Shown here piece by piece: positions 6,397 to 14,526 of a DNA stretch of 36,083 bases. The first letter of the stretch is position 1. Each line of letters begins with the position of its first letter. A program made the translations under genes and the position numbers. The stretch is taken from positions 1 to 36,083 of IMG/VR virus record IMGVR_UViG_3300042889_000449; one strand, written 5' to 3'. Source of the DNA: a virus. The notes under the pieces were generated by a model, which was not told the DNA's origin, did no database searches, and saw only the letters and a list, made by a program, of their open reading frames with translations.

Positions 6397-9053
6397 TCGA
6401 ATGAAAATAGTGATGTAAAAGTGTTTTCTGTGTTGGTAGCAGCCGCAAGGTCCCACTCCAACACACCCAGCAAGTTGTCGACCTTTTGATCCACAACAGT
6501 TGCTTCCATTAACCCATCGTCAAACGGCAGTTCAGTAAACCATGCAGGCAATCTTTGTTCATCGGTAGGATAGCCAATTGACGTCCATCCAAGTGCATTT
6601 GATTTAAGTTTGCACACAATGGTTTTCATACCATCCACAACCTGCATTGAGTAGTTGTCTGAATTCATTCTACGCATTTGATTCCAGTTCATTGCGGCTC
6701 TAACATGCCCGGGCATGTTTGCTTTGCCTAGTCGTGCTTCTTCTGCCGCATATTTGGTCAAGTTGTTCACACGCTTGGGCGACCCTTTCTCCCAGCCTGG
6801 ACGCTCTTTGAATTCATACTTGAATTCTCTAATGCGTTCAATAATTTCATCTCGTTGCGTACCTGCCAGTACTTTATTTAGAATTTCCAACAAGAAGTCT
6901 TGAATTACTTTAGGGGTATCACTGCGTTTCAAATCCAAGCCCATGGCCTTGGTCTTGCCAATCTTACCATCCACATCCAGTCGCTTGCCCTCCAAGTCAA
7001 TGATGTTCACAGCATAACGCTTCTTGGTAATGAACAAACTGCGGTCAGCAACCAGTTCACGACCTGCCTTGATCAAGGATCCCATGTCTCGGGGACAATG
7101 GAATGCCTGTTCCATAAACGCTGGAAAGCTCTCGTTTACTTGATCTGCAATTGAGTCATACAGTTGGATGCAAGTTTCTTTTGACCATTCCATACGTCCT
7201 TCTGCGACTTCTTTTTCCAGTATGGGCCATGCAGAGAAATAGCATGAGTCTGTGTCACCATAGATGATGGCCTTGCCTGTGTGATCATATTCACCTGTGA
7301 TACACTCGTTGATGTGAGCATCCATGTGCTTGGCAATTGATCTTCCGGCCAGCGTAGTTGACTGCCCAATGCGCTTGTCAAAGAAACGGCAGCCTGGATT
7401 CAAAATAGCACCATACAAGCTATTCAAGTTAATCTTCTTGACCAGCTGGCGCTTGTCCCAGAACGCAATTTCTTTGGGATCCTTGGTTTCTTTCTTCTTG
7501 GCCTGTAGCTCTTGTCGTTCACGATACCAGCGTTCCAGCAGGCCGGGGATGATACCTTTCTTTTCGTAAGTGAGAATGGTACCATTGGCAGTAAGGATCC
7601 ACGGCTGGTTTGAGTCAAAGATCATGTGCCAGATTTCCATAGCTGAATGCACACTCTCTTCGCCACCTTCCCAGTCAATGGTTATTTCTGTGCCACGTTG
7701 CTGTTCCATTACCGCAGTGTATTCTAAGCTGGCAAACAAGCCTTCCCATGCAGCCGCAAAACTTTGTCCCTTGGCCATGTTGGCTTTGATCAAATGATCA
7801 GTCATGGTCTGGCGCAGTTGGCCTACCACAGTTTCTGGACCCATGTTCATGGCACGAATAGCAGATGGGTACAGTGAGTTAATGTCCACTGATCCAATCC
7901 ACATGTGCAGGCCCTTTTTAGGATATGCCACATACGCACCTGCGGCCTGTGTGTCGTCATCTGTAAGGCGTTGCTTGCGATTGGGCACAACCATGCCACG
8001 CTCGTGTGCTTCATTGATAATGGCCTGTTCGGTCACTGCCACAGCACCCATTGTGGTTTGTAGCAACACAGTATTGGCATGTGCCAGTTCATTGGCTAGA
8101 TCCAAGAAACGCAATTTCTTGTCCAGTTTGGCAATGATCATGGTGTCTTGACGGTTGTACTCAATAAACTTTTTAAAGTGTTGGTTGTACAACTGATCCA
8201 GTGTGCCTTCAAACTGTGTTTTGCGTTCGCCCAGTTCATACTCACCAATCGCATCCAAACTGTATGAGTGGCGTTCTTCGTATGTGTACTTGCGATACAA
8301 CTGCATATAGTCCATATGCACACGACCAATCAAGTCGTAAGTTTGATTCTCTGCGCCAAAGCGTTCAAACATACGTTGCTTGGGAAACTGTCCCCACAAA
8401 CAAAAACGCCTTGTGTCATCCTTGCTGAGTATTCTTGTGGTACGATTTACTGTGTAAGGAATGTCATAGCCTTCTGAGTTCCAACCTGTAAGTACATCTG
8501 CACCTTCAATCACATCCAAGAACATCTTGATCATGTCTTCTTCACGCTCAAACAAGATGGTGTTTTCAAACTCACTCACCAGCTCTTGTGCAGTATCCCA
8601 ACTTAGATGTTTGGGCGGCACTGCCAGTGTGATCATCTGATCCAACCAGTCCAAGTATACGGATATAGCAGTGATGGGATTGAATGGATCTGCCACAGGT
8701 GAGAATCCACGCTCTTGGTCAAATGCAACTTCAATGTCAAAAAATGCTGTGTGTAATTCAGGAGCATCTTGGTCTTTGTAGTTTTCTTCCAGGCATCTAA
8801 AGATAGGATTGATGTCTGATTCATACAATTGCTTGCCAGACTGGCTGCGAACTTCCTTGCGAAATTCTTTGTTGTTGCGCGATGAGAATCTATTTACAGG
8901 TGTGCCGTAGATGCTTTGGAACTTGCCTCTAGGATCGTCATAATAGAAGATGTAGTTGGCAGGATATTCCTTGTAGACTCGTTCGCCATTGCGGCGTTCT
9001 ACAACATGAATGCGATCGTGTTCACGATCAAAAAGTGCGTCGATATAACTCAT
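6393..9053 (-). CDS. 43: Family B replicative DNA polymerase (gp43-like)
   Basis: The phage replicase: 886 aa against 898 in T4. The 3'-5' exonuclease motifs are complete: D106-I-E108 (Exo I), GWNSEGYD at 190-197 (Exo II), and Y299 to D303 in YNRQDTM (Exo III). The polymerase motifs are also complete: DINSLYPS at 390-397 (motif A), KKINLNSLYGAI at 539-550 (motif B) and YGDTDS at 598-603 (motif C, two catalytic Asp). There is no sign of an intein, split or frameshift. The C-terminal LFSFE could be a clamp-interacting peptide, as in T4-type polymerases. The ATG at 9053 has CGGAGAAC before it. A TATAAATA element lies at 9115-9122, and dsbA is the gene upstream. The stop overlaps the methyltransferase-like gene. 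Confidence 0.97.
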   Translation of the reverse strand: MSYIDALFDREHDRIHVVERRNGERVYKEYPANYIFYYDDPRGKFQSIYGTPVNRFSSRNNKEFRKEVRSQSGKQLYESDINPIFRCLEENYKDQDAPELHTAFFDIEVAFDQERGFSPVADPFNPITAISVYLDWLDQMITLAVPPKHLSWDTAQELVSEFENTILFEREEDMIKMFLDVIEGADVLTGWNSEGYDIPYTVNRTTRILSKDDTRRFCLWGQFPKQRMFERFGAENQTYDLIGRVHMDYMQLYRKYTYEERHSYSLDAIGEYELGERKTQFEGTLDQLYNQHFKKFIEYNRQDTMIIAKLDKKLRFLDLANELAHANTVLLQTTMGAVAVTEQAIINEAHERGMVVPNRKQRLTDDDTQAAGAYVAYPKKGLHMWIGSVDINSLYPSAIRAMNMGPETVVGQLRQTMTDHLIKANMAKGQSFAAAWEGLFASLEYTAVMEQQRGTEITIDWEGGEESVHSAMEIWHMIFDSNQPWILTANGTILTYEKKGIIPGLLERWYRERQELQAKKKETKDPKEIAFWDKRQLVKKINLNSLYGAILNPGCRFFDKRIGQSTTLAGRSIAKHMDAHINECITGEYDHTGKAIIYGDTDSCYFSAWPILEKEVAEGRMEWSKETCIQLYDSIADQVNESFPAFMEQAFHCPRDMGSLIKAGRELVADRSLFITKKRYAVNIIDLEGKRLDVDGKIGKTKAMGLDLKRSDTPKVIQDFLLEILNKVLAGTQRDEIIERIREFKYEFKERPGWEKGSPKRVNNLTKYAAEEARLGKANMPGHVRAAMNWNQMRRMNSDNYSMQVVDGMKTIVCKLKSNALGWTSIGYPTDEQRLPAWFTELPFDDGLMEATVVDQKVDNLLGVLEWDLAAATNTENTFTSLFSFE

Positions 9054-9114
9054 TGTTCTCCGTTTGTGGCCGGGTGGGCCTTGCTACATGCTCGTAATGT
9101 GAGCGACTCATAGG

Positions 9115-9122
9115 TATTTATA
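9115..9122 (-). promoter_or_regulatory. T4-late-type promoter element upstream of DNA polymerase
   Basis: The minus strand reads CTATAAATAC, an exact match to the T4 late -10 element TATAAATA. It overlaps the dsbA stop codon and lies about 60 bases before the polymerase ATG, so a transcript from it would have a leader carrying the GGAGA ribosome site. Known for the family: such elements are read by host RNA polymerase with gp55 and gp33 in a clamp-dependent way. A polymerase gene under late control would be unexpected, so use of this site needs mapping. Confidence 0.55.
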
Positions 9123-9375
9123 GAGTTTTACCAACTGTTTCTAAAATAGTTTCCAGGGTCTCGTGATCTTGTTTCTCTTTGCCAAACTCGGCTTTGTGCG
9201 CCAGCTTGATGGCCTTCTTGAGAATAGCAGGTTTGATTTCCAGTTCTTCAGCCACAGCCTTGATAGTGTCAGTGAGTCCGCCATTGAGTGTTTCGATCTC
9301 GTGAAGCACTTGCATGCCTTCGTTGATAATTTGGGTAAGTTTGAGTTTTTGTTCGCCGTTAAATGTCTTGCTCAT
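9118..9375 (-). CDS. dsbA: DsbA-type double-stranded DNA-binding protein (late transcription)
   Basis: The protein has 85 aa (T4 DsbA has 89). It is mostly helical and contains the conserved-looking run IINEGMQVLHEIETLNGGLTD, here in pieces IINEGMQVLHEIE and LNGGLTDTIKAV, then EELEIKPAILKKAIKLAHK. The last reads like a helix-turn-helix with lysines for DNA contact. In T4 the protein binds double-stranded DNA near late promoters and aids late transcription. The start at 9375 has a full AGGAGG Shine-Dalgarno, and a strong sigma70 promoter lies at 9395-9423, so it should be made early. It is first in the run dsbA, polymerase, methyltransferase-like, clamp. Confidence 0.82.
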   Translation of the reverse strand: MSKTFNGEQKLKLTQIINEGMQVLHEIETLNGGLTDTIKAVAEELEIKPAILKKAIKLAHKAEFGKEKQDHETLETILETVGKTL

Positions 9376-9394
9376 AGAGCCTCCTAAAAAAACA

Positions 9395-9423
9395 AGTATA
9401 CAGTTTTAGCAGAAGAATGTCAA
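9395..9423 (-). promoter_or_regulatory. Strong sigma70-type promoter of dsbA
   Basis: On the minus strand the -35 box is TTGACA (9418-9423, full consensus) and the -10 box is TATACT (9395-9400), separated by exactly 17 bases. Predicted start of RNA is near 9388, about 13 bases before the ATG at 9375, so the leader is short and carries AGGAGG. The 134-base gap 9376-9509 otherwise holds only a weak 8-bp stem (9487-9506, with G-T pairs) just after the stop of the 122-aa gene; there is no T-run and I see no further gene. Confidence 0.78.
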
Positions 9424-9509
9424 GATGAATTTGCTCACTTTGGATCGCAAGGTAGCGAATCCATTGACCCAGGCAGCAGCCGCCCACTCGGTCCTAAGGC
9501 TGAGTTTGG

Positions 9510-9878
9510 TTAGCCACCTGCGGCTTGAATTCTTCTCGCTAGAGAATTGATCTGTTGGTGCAACGCCTGTGCTTCGAGGTCTCTGGGCATCATGCGGTCA
9601 GCATATTGATAACTTGTGCCGCCCAGTTGATCAAACTGTGCCTGTTTGGCAGACAGTTCTCTTTTCAATGCATCAACATCAACTGACGCTGCATCTGCTG
9701 CCGCAGATTTTGCTGCTTGTGTTTGCCGAGCCAGGTACGCTGTACGATCTTGTTTGCGTAACTCGTCATGTTCTGGATCACCATGTATGCGGAGATTGGC
9801 AAATCGAGGATTATTTTTTTGTAATTGTTTGAAATAATCTGTCAAACTATCGTTTTCAAATAAGTCGGCAAGTTTCAT
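9510..9878 (-). CDS. Small probable head/virion protein with capsid-targeting-like N-terminus (122 aa)
   Basis: It begins MKLADLFENDSLTDYF. The first eight residues fit the pattern of T4 capsid-targeting sequences, a short amphipathic start ending in hydrophobic-x-Glu (here L-F-E), after which the prohead protease can cut. The rest is a hydrophilic, helix-rich protein with an Ala-rich middle (AAKSAAADAASVDVDALKR) and a charged C-terminal helix. No catalytic motif is visible. The ATG follows the stop of the 228-aa gene by one base. Function is unknown. Other proteins in the window share this kind of N-terminus, and I infer head packaging from that. Confidence 0.72.
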   Translation of the reverse strand: MKLADLFENDSLTDYFKQLQKNNPRFANLRIHGDPEHDELRKQDRTAYLARQTQAAKSAAADAASVDVDALKRELSAKQAQFDQLGGTSYQYADRMMPRDLEAQALHQQINSLARRIQAAGG

Positions 9879-9879
9879 A

Positions 9880-10566
9880 TTATCGTTCTTCTATGTAATC
9901 TTGATTGAGATTTTGTTCTGGCCGATTACGCTGTTTATGAGCGCGGAACAAATCAACTGCTATGCCTGCTTCGTCAGATGTTCGGAATCTGCTGGGTAAG
10001 CTACGACCACGATGGCGTATTTCATAACCGTTGCCTTCATCACCGTGTATTTCAAATATGGCGCCGTCATCCAGTTCCATGACTTTGATGGGCTGCTGCG
10101 GATTGCCTAGTTGGGTATCTATGTTGTCTTCGATACCATGTACTGTGCTAGGATCAGTTAGTTCATAATCGTTTTCTTCAATTTCTTCTTCGGCTGTGTG
10201 TTTTTCAATAGCGTCTTTGGCTTTGTCTTTGAGTTCACGATCAATTTTGACTTTTTGTTCCAGCTGATCAAGATATTGTGTGAGGTCTTTCTTGACCTTG
10301 CTCAACATGTCTTCTTCAACTTCTTGCATGGCTTCGCCAAGTGATGGCTTTTTAGGCTCAACTGAGTCACCTACCAACTTGCCATGCATGGGGTGTTGAG
10401 GATCTGTTTTAGACCCTAGTGCTCGGATGCTGTGCGGCTTGAACAATGCTGGCAATTGATGCACTGATTTTTGTTGTTGATTAAGTCCATGTTTAACGTT
10501 TACTGGAGTAGTTTTGCCTTCTACTATACTCAAACGTTGCAGTATGTCTCTAATGTCGTTGCTCAT
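9880..10566 (-). CDS. Acidic conserved phage protein, possibly head/structural (228 aa)
   Basis: It starts MSNDIRDILQRLSIVEGKTT, and IVE|G fits the T4 prohead-protease rule (hydrophobic-x-Glu). A proline-rich stretch follows (HQLPALFKPHSIRALGSK), then a long charged helix (residues about 75-130, EEDMLSKVKKDLTQYLDQL), an acidic run, and a small alpha/beta end with VMELDDGAIFEIHGDE. From memory, proteins with the QQKSV-LPALFKP segment recur in T4-like marine phages without a set function. The start overlaps the Dps stop (ATGA). The last residues QDYIEER resemble the tail EDYIDERSNR of the adenylyltransferase-like protein encoded at 26878-27975. Confidence 0.75.
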   Translation of the reverse strand: MSNDIRDILQRLSIVEGKTTPVNVKHGLNQQQKSVHQLPALFKPHSIRALGSKTDPQHPMHGKLVGDSVEPKKPSLGEAMQEVEEDMLSKVKKDLTQYLDQLEQKVKIDRELKDKAKDAIEKHTAEEEIEENDYELTDPSTVHGIEDNIDTQLGNPQQPIKVMELDDGAIFEIHGDEGNGYEIRHRGRSLPSRFRTSDEAGIAVDLFRAHKQRNRPEQNLNQDYIEER

Positions 10567-11006
10567 GCTCGTTGGTCTTTCAAGAAACTTCTCAACATCC
10601 AGCCATGCTTGCCGTGTGCGTCAATACGTGCGGCCAGAAAATCCATAATGCCTTGTTGATTTTCAGATTCAGCAATAGCGAATGTTTGGTTAAGTAGTTC
10701 TATCATTTGAGCATTGTTGGCATACAACTCTTCAATCATGAGTCGTGCCCGAGGAATTTTTGTCTGTCCGGCGATTTTTGAAAGTTCACCAAAGCGTTCA
10801 AAACTACCTGGGGTGTAGTCGTCAAGAATACGAATGAACTCAGCTGTTTGATCAATGCTGTTGTCGTAAACTTCTTCGTAGATGTTGCCAAAAAATTCAT
10901 GCAGCTGAGCAAAGTCCGGTCCCTCCACGTTCCAGTGAAACAGCTGGGCCTTGATTACGAATGCGTATTCAGTTGCCAGGAGAGTTTTTAAAGCGTCCGC
11001 TAACAT
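10563..11006 (-). CDS. dps: Dps/ferritin-like protein
   Basis: Dps proteins form 12-subunit shells that oxidise and store iron and can bind DNA. This 147-aa protein has the family core: KAQLFHWNVEGPDFAQLHEFF with H24 and H36 spaced 12 apart, as in the ferroxidase site of E. coli Dps (H51 and H63), then D52 and E56 in SIDQTAEFI for the partner subunit side. The Asp that follows the second His in E. coli Dps is a Gly here, and one residue is inserted before the D-x3-E, so ferroxidase activity may be changed. There is no lysine-rich N-terminal tail of the E. coli type. It sits among small virion-type genes and overlaps both neighbours. Confidence 0.85.
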   Translation of the reverse strand: MLADALKTLLATEYAFVIKAQLFHWNVEGPDFAQLHEFFGNIYEEVYDNSIDQTAEFIRILDDYTPGSFERFGELSKIAGQTKIPRARLMIEELYANNAQMIELLNQTFAIAESENQQGIMDFLAARIDAHGKHGWMLRSFLKDQRA

Positions 11007-11187
11007 GTTTATTCCTTTTGTATTCCTTAGGCGTGTTCGGTGTAGGATCAGAGCCTGTTACATATTTACCACTTAACATGGATCCACCAGATCTTGACAC
11101 CATGCCCATGGGCTGACTTACAGGTGCTATAGACCCTGAACTAGTGCCGCCTACTGACGCATTTTCCATAATTTCTTTCATTCTCAT
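10969..11187 (-). CDS. Small Gly/Ser-rich protein with capsid-targeting-like start (72 aa)
   Basis: The N-terminus MRMKEIMENASVGGT closely matches those of two other proteins here (MRYKEILEA at 19648, MRAQEFIVE at 17172) and the T4 internal-protein leader pattern M-K/R-x-x-x-E-F/I-I-x-E. Cleavage after I-M-E would fit the prohead protease. The remainder is a disordered Gly/Ser/Pro chain (TSSGSIAPVSQPMGMVSRSGG) with a basic end (KEYKRNKHVSGRFK). The start overlaps the stop of the 99-aa gene (ATGA), and its 3' end overlaps Dps by 38 bases. It has no enzyme motif and is probably a virion component or leader peptide. Confidence 0.72.
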   Translation of the reverse strand: MRMKEIMENASVGGTSSGSIAPVSQPMGMVSRSGGSMLSGKYVTGSDPTPNTPKEYKRNKHVSGRFKNSPGN

Positions 11188-11483
11188 GATGATGGTATTT
11201 CCAATGTTATTTGATCTTCGTGTATTGCAGCATTTTTACTGGCTACTCGCATGTTTCTTATTTTTAATTTGCTGCCACACGGTTCCACCAGTTCATATTT
11301 AATTTTGTACAATCCTGGAGGTGCTTCAATTGCTATCACTTCTTCTAAGTAATAGTCTTTGCCATTCCAGATCCATGATCTTTCTGTAAACAACTCGTCA
11401 TTTACGTACAATCTATAGCGAGTGTCATTGCCATCCCACTTGCAATAGACATCACAATGAACTTGAACTGATTTGGTCTGCAT
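11184..11483 (-). CDS. Small beta-rich protein of unknown function (99 aa)
   Basis: I start at ATG 11483 (MQTKSVQVHCDVY), not at 11597, because the longer reading would run through the opposite-strand radical SAM gene. The protein is predicted all-beta: alternating hydrophobic strands VQVHCDVYCKW, YRLYVNDELFTERSW and GLYKIKYELVEPCGS. This suggests a small sandwich of the kind used in carbohydrate binding, similar in style to the 145-aa protein at 27992-28429. There is no Shine-Dalgarno; ACTAAATA ends 4 bases before the ATG, so it may be leaderless. It is divergent from the radical SAM gene at 11521 with 37 bases between. Confidence 0.7.
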   Translation of the reverse strand: MQTKSVQVHCDVYCKWDGNDTRYRLYVNDELFTERSWIWNGKDYYLEEVIAIEAPPGLYKIKYELVEPCGSKLKIRNMRVASKNAAIHEDQITLEIPSS

Positions 11484-11487
11484 TAGA

Positions 11488-11495
11488 TATTTAGT
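11488..11495 (-). promoter_or_regulatory. Late-type ACTAAATA element, minus strand of divergent gap
   Basis: The minus strand reads ACTAAATA followed by TCTA and the ATG at 11483. A T4-type late start about 6 bases after the element would fall on or beside the ATG. It pairs with the plus-strand element at 11508-11515, making the 37-base gap a compact divergent promoter region. Confidence 0.5.
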
Positions 11496-11507
11496 CAAAT
11501 ATACAGC

Positions 11508-11515
11508 TATAAATA
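11508..11515 (+). promoter_or_regulatory. Exact T4 late promoter element TATAAATA, plus strand
   Basis: TATAAATA is an exact match to the T4 late -10 element. It is followed by TCACA and the ATG at 11521, with no Shine-Dalgarno between. This is the only promoter I can see for the three plus-strand genes at 11521-14526. By T4 geometry the RNA would start at or next to the A of the ATG, which implies a leaderless message. Confidence 0.62.
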
Positions 11516-11520
11516 TCACA

Positions 11521-12585
11521 ATGTTAAAACTATCAGAAATTCGTCGATTGCACATTGAATTGACCACAAGATGCAATGCTAGATGCCCCATGTGCATGCG
11601 AAACTATAGAGGATTAGAATACAATTCTGGATATCCGCTGTGTGAACTGTCATTGGCAGATTTCAAACACATTGTTACTCCTGAGTTGTTGGCACAATTG
11701 ACTCAGGACGAAGCACCTGTCAATGGACTGATACCAAAAATGTTTACATTTAGGGGTGTTGAATTCAATGGCAATCTTGGTGATTTTGCATCAGCTCGAG
11801 ATGCTGTAGAAATAGTTGAATATATTGCTGAACATAACGTTCCAGTTCGAATCAACACCAATGGCAGTTTAAGAAATTCAGCTTGGTGGAGTAGACTGGC
11901 CTTGCCCAATGTCACAGTGGGATTTGCTATTGACGGCATGAGTGACACTCACAAATTATATAGACAAGACACAGACTGGCACAGAATTATTGAACATGCA
12001 CAAGCACTAATTCAAGCAGGAGGTCGGGCTGTGTGGAGATTTGTACCGTTTGACCACAATCGTCATCAAGAACAAGAATGCCGACAGCTGGCTCAAAAAT
12101 TGGGGTTTTTTGGATTTGACAACATATACGATGGGCGAGACCATGGACCAGTATACACTAGGAACGGCGAATTCAGTCACACTATTGGGCCTGCGCAACC
12201 CGGAAATGCGCCACCTATTGCAGCGTTATTAGAAAGTCATATCACCTGGTACGATGCCAAAACTTATCGCTCACACAAAGATGTTCCAGATCTCACAATG
12301 AATTGTATTCACAAACAAAATCGAGAAATATACATTGCCGCTGATGGCAGTGTGTATCCATGTTGCTTTTTAGGGTTTTATCCACACACCATGAGTCATC
12401 CAGGCAACAAGGAACTGGCGCCCATGGTACAAGAAAACAATGCATTGCAGTATCCATTGGAACATTGCTTGGCTTGGTTCGAAAGTGTAGAACAAGCATG
12501 GAGCAATCCCAGCATTGCCGAAGGCAGACCATATCAGTGTGTTAGCACTTGCGGAAAAACAGCCTCTGCTGTGGCTACTCTATAA
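11521..12585 (+). CDS. Radical SAM protein with C-terminal SPASM-type domain
   Basis: This 354-aa protein has the radical SAM Cys triad C18-x3-C22-x2-C25 (CNARCPMC) close to the N-terminus. A second cysteine set near the C-terminus, NCIHKQNREIY, GSVYPCCFLGF, EHCLAW and QCVSTCG, is typical of a SPASM domain that binds auxiliary Fe-S clusters. INTNGSLR at about residue 119-126 is the usual core strand of this group. SPASM enzymes modify peptides, proteins or sugars; the substrate is unknown. I start at ATG 11521; the earlier in-frame TTG at 11473 would run through the promoter region. It leads a plus-strand run with two glycosyltransferase-like genes, so a glycan target is plausible. Confidence 0.82.
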   Translation: MLKLSEIRRLHIELTTRCNARCPMCMRNYRGLEYNSGYPLCELSLADFKHIVTPELLAQLTQDEAPVNGLIPKMFTFRGVEFNGNLGDFASARDAVEIVEYIAEHNVPVRINTNGSLRNSAWWSRLALPNVTVGFAIDGMSDTHKLYRQDTDWHRIIEHAQALIQAGGRAVWRFVPFDHNRHQEQECRQLAQKLGFFGFDNIYDGRDHGPVYTRNGEFSHTIGPAQPGNAPPIAALLESHITWYDAKTYRSHKDVPDLTMNCIHKQNREIYIAADGSVYPCCFLGFYPHTMSHPGNKELAPMVQENNALQYPLEHCLAWFESVEQAWSNPSIAEGRPYQCVSTCGKTASAVATL

Positions 12586-12593
12586 TTAATGAT

Positions 12594-13478
12594 ATGACCA
12601 GCGCAAAAATCTTATACCTAGCACGTTATCGTGTGCCGCATGCTATCATGAGCCTGCAACCAGAATTTACTCGACACCTCATTGGTGTGGATAGAACTTG
12701 CATTGCCAGCCCTGTACCCAAAGATGAACTTTGGGAAGTATTTGAAAAGCACGGTATAGACACTGCAAAATTTGACTACGCACCTGACTCAGAAATTTAC
12801 AGAATATATCCCGAAGTTAACGACTGGGTGTTTGAAGGCGACTACAGAACATATTGGTTGCGTCAACAGGCCATTAAGTTTGCATTTTTAGATTACCTCA
12901 ATTACGATCTTATGATCATGCATGACTGTGATTGCTTGTTGATCAAAGACTACGAGCCCTTTAAAGATGGCAAGCTGAACTTTATGGTGTTAGAAAACGA
13001 ACGGCACAGTTGGGGTTACTATGAGAGCATCAAGAATGCTCTGGGCTTTGAACGACTCACACCACACTGTTTTATTTCAGAGTTTGTGCCTGTGCTGAAA
13101 AAAGACTTCAACGACCTTGTGAAGTTCCTGGAACAAACACACAACAAAAAATGGCTGAATGCCATGATTGACTCATGCCCGCCCGAGCCCACTGTGCCAC
13201 CTTGGGGCAATGGTGAACTGATTCGTTGGTTCTCTGAATACGAATTCATTGGCAACTGGGCCATGAGTCGTCAGGATATCACAATGGAATTCCAGCGTAG
13301 ATATCACTATGACGACATGGAAAAGATTGGCGACTTTGATCCTACTTACCATACTGCTGTGTGTGACGCAGTACCGGACCTAAGTCGCAGTTTGCAGTTT
13401 GACTGGAATAAAAAAGAGATTCCTAAGTTTGATTACTACATGGACAAGATTCGTGAAAGACTTGCACGCCATACTTAA
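12594..13478 (+). CDS. Glycosyltransferase-like protein (GT-A type, DUF6492-like)
   Basis: I use ATG 12594, 8 bases after the radical SAM stop; an in-frame start at 12549 would lie inside that gene. The 294-aa protein has YDLMIMHDCDCLLIKDYEPF, with D-C-D in the place of the metal- and nucleotide-sugar-binding DxD of GT-A enzymes, and a later WGNGELIRWFSEYEFIGNW of the sort found in DUF6492-type proteins. The nearby protein at 15832-16641 is of the same broad type. No signal peptide or membrane segment is visible, so it acts in the cytoplasm. Acceptor and donor are unknown. Its 3' end overlaps the next gene by 26 bases if that starts at GTG 13453. Confidence 0.68.
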   Translation: MTSAKILYLARYRVPHAIMSLQPEFTRHLIGVDRTCIASPVPKDELWEVFEKHGIDTAKFDYAPDSEIYRIYPEVNDWVFEGDYRTYWLRQQAIKFAFLDYLNYDLMIMHDCDCLLIKDYEPFKDGKLNFMVLENERHSWGYYESIKNALGFERLTPHCFISEFVPVLKKDFNDLVKFLEQTHNKKWLNAMIDSCPPEPTVPPWGNGELIRWFSEYEFIGNWAMSRQDITMEFQRRYHYDDMEKIGDFDPTYHTAVCDAVPDLSRSLQFDWNKKEIPKFDYYMDKIRERLARHT

Positions 13479-14526
13479 GGTATTTTCTCCAGGTTACCAA
13501 GCAACTGAATGGGGATTTGGTTACGATCAGATTGTGGATTTACAAACTGCCCTAGCACAACCGCATCGCATAGCAGTGATGCCAGTGTTTTATAGCCTGC
13601 CTAACAAGTTTGATTATCGTCCAGAGTACATGCAGATTCCCTTGCATGAGTTTGATCTTGTGTTGTTTACTGACATTGAATGGCACAGCAAAAAAGAACT
13701 TGTGGCATGGATTGAAACCACAGGAGTCAAAAACTGGCTGTTGCATACAGCTGGTATTTGGCTAGACGAACCCACTGACCCAAGAGTAATTTACAGACCA
13801 GCCTGGAGTTTTAACTTCCTACGTTGGAATCCACCACGTATGGATTTTCCACTTGACCGCCCGTATGCATTTGAATGTTTGCTAGGAGCCAGGCGCGAGC
13901 ACAGAGACTTTGCCATGCTGGGCCTACAACAATCAGGACTGCTGGAGCAAGGCATTGTGACCTACAGAGATCTGTTTGTTGGACACTGGATCGACCAGAC
14001 TCCCAAGCGTGTGGCTGCACTGTTTGGCAACACAAAATTGCAGTATCCTTATGTAAGCCCACACCTTGACCCGGCATGGGAAGTAAAATCTCAAATGGAT
14101 CATTCAGTCAGTGGACTTGTGCCTTGGGAAATATACAATCGTACTTGGTTTTCAGTAGTGTGTGAAACCCTGGGCAAAGACCGCGACGCAGACCGCATAT
14201 TTTTGTCAGCAGAAAAAATGGCCAAATGCCTGCAGGCTCGCAGACTGTTTGTGGTGTTTGCTATACAAGGATTTCTGCAACATTACCGAGACTGGGGATT
14301 TGAAACCTTTGGTGATATCATAGACGAATCATACGACAACGAATCAGATGACATTGTGCGCTGGGGCAAGGCATTTGAACAAGTGCAATGGTTGTGCAGT
14401 CAAGATCTGTCTGCACTGCTGGAAAAATTAAAACCTAGGCTGGATCACAATCACAATAGACTGTATGAGTTTGAACAGGAAAAAACTCAACAGCTACAGA
14501 ATTTTGTTGTCGATCACTTGAAGTGA
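13453..14526 (+). CDS. Probable glycosyltransferase/glycan-related protein
   Basis: No ATG is available near the 5' end. I choose GTG 13453 (overlap of 26 bases, GGA 8 bases upstream); TTG 13462 and TTG 13399 are alternatives. The 357-aa product has a Rossmann-like first half (KVFSPGYQATEWGFGYDQIVD, as KVFSPGYQ and GFGYDQIVD) and a C-terminal half with IFLSAEKMAKCLQARRLFVV, GFLQHYRDWGFETF and IIDESYDNE. That 'S-E-K ... GF-x-TF ... DESYD' layout recurs in phage and capsule-cluster proteins of glycosyltransferase type, as I recall. It is transcribed with the preceding two genes. Its stop lies in a 13-base near-palindrome shared with the convergent SGNH hydrolase gene. Confidence 0.65.
   Translation: MKDLHAILKVFSPGYQATEWGFGYDQIVDLQTALAQPHRIAVMPVFYSLPNKFDYRPEYMQIPLHEFDLVLFTDIEWHSKKELVAWIETTGVKNWLLHTAGIWLDEPTDPRVIYRPAWSFNFLRWNPPRMDFPLDRPYAFECLLGARREHRDFAMLGLQQSGLLEQGIVTYRDLFVGHWIDQTPKRVAALFGNTKLQYPYVSPHLDPAWEVKSQMDHSVSGLVPWEIYNRTWFSVVCETLGKDRDADRIFLSAEKMAKCLQARRLFVVFAIQGFLQHYRDWGFETFGDIIDESYDNESDDIVRWGKAFEQVQWLCSQDLSALLEKLKPRLDHNHNRLYEFEQEKTQQLQNFVVDHLK
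14514..14526. other. Near-palindrome holding the stop codons of two convergent genes
   Basis: TCACTTGAAGTGA reads the same on both strands except for the centre base. It gives CAC TTG AAG TGA to the plus gene and CAC TTC AAG TGA to the minus gene, so both proteins end His-hydrophobic-Lys. The overlap is exactly 13 bases. The 6-bp stem has no T-run and is not a convincing terminator. Confidence 0.8.

Noticed and set aside
9487-9506. Stem after the 122-aa gene as a terminator
   Set aside because: The 8-bp stem needs G-T pairs and has no T-run.
11473-11520. Longer N-terminus of the radical SAM gene from TTG 11473
   Set aside because: The added residues run through the divergent promoter region, and the radical SAM fold starts properly at ATG 11521.
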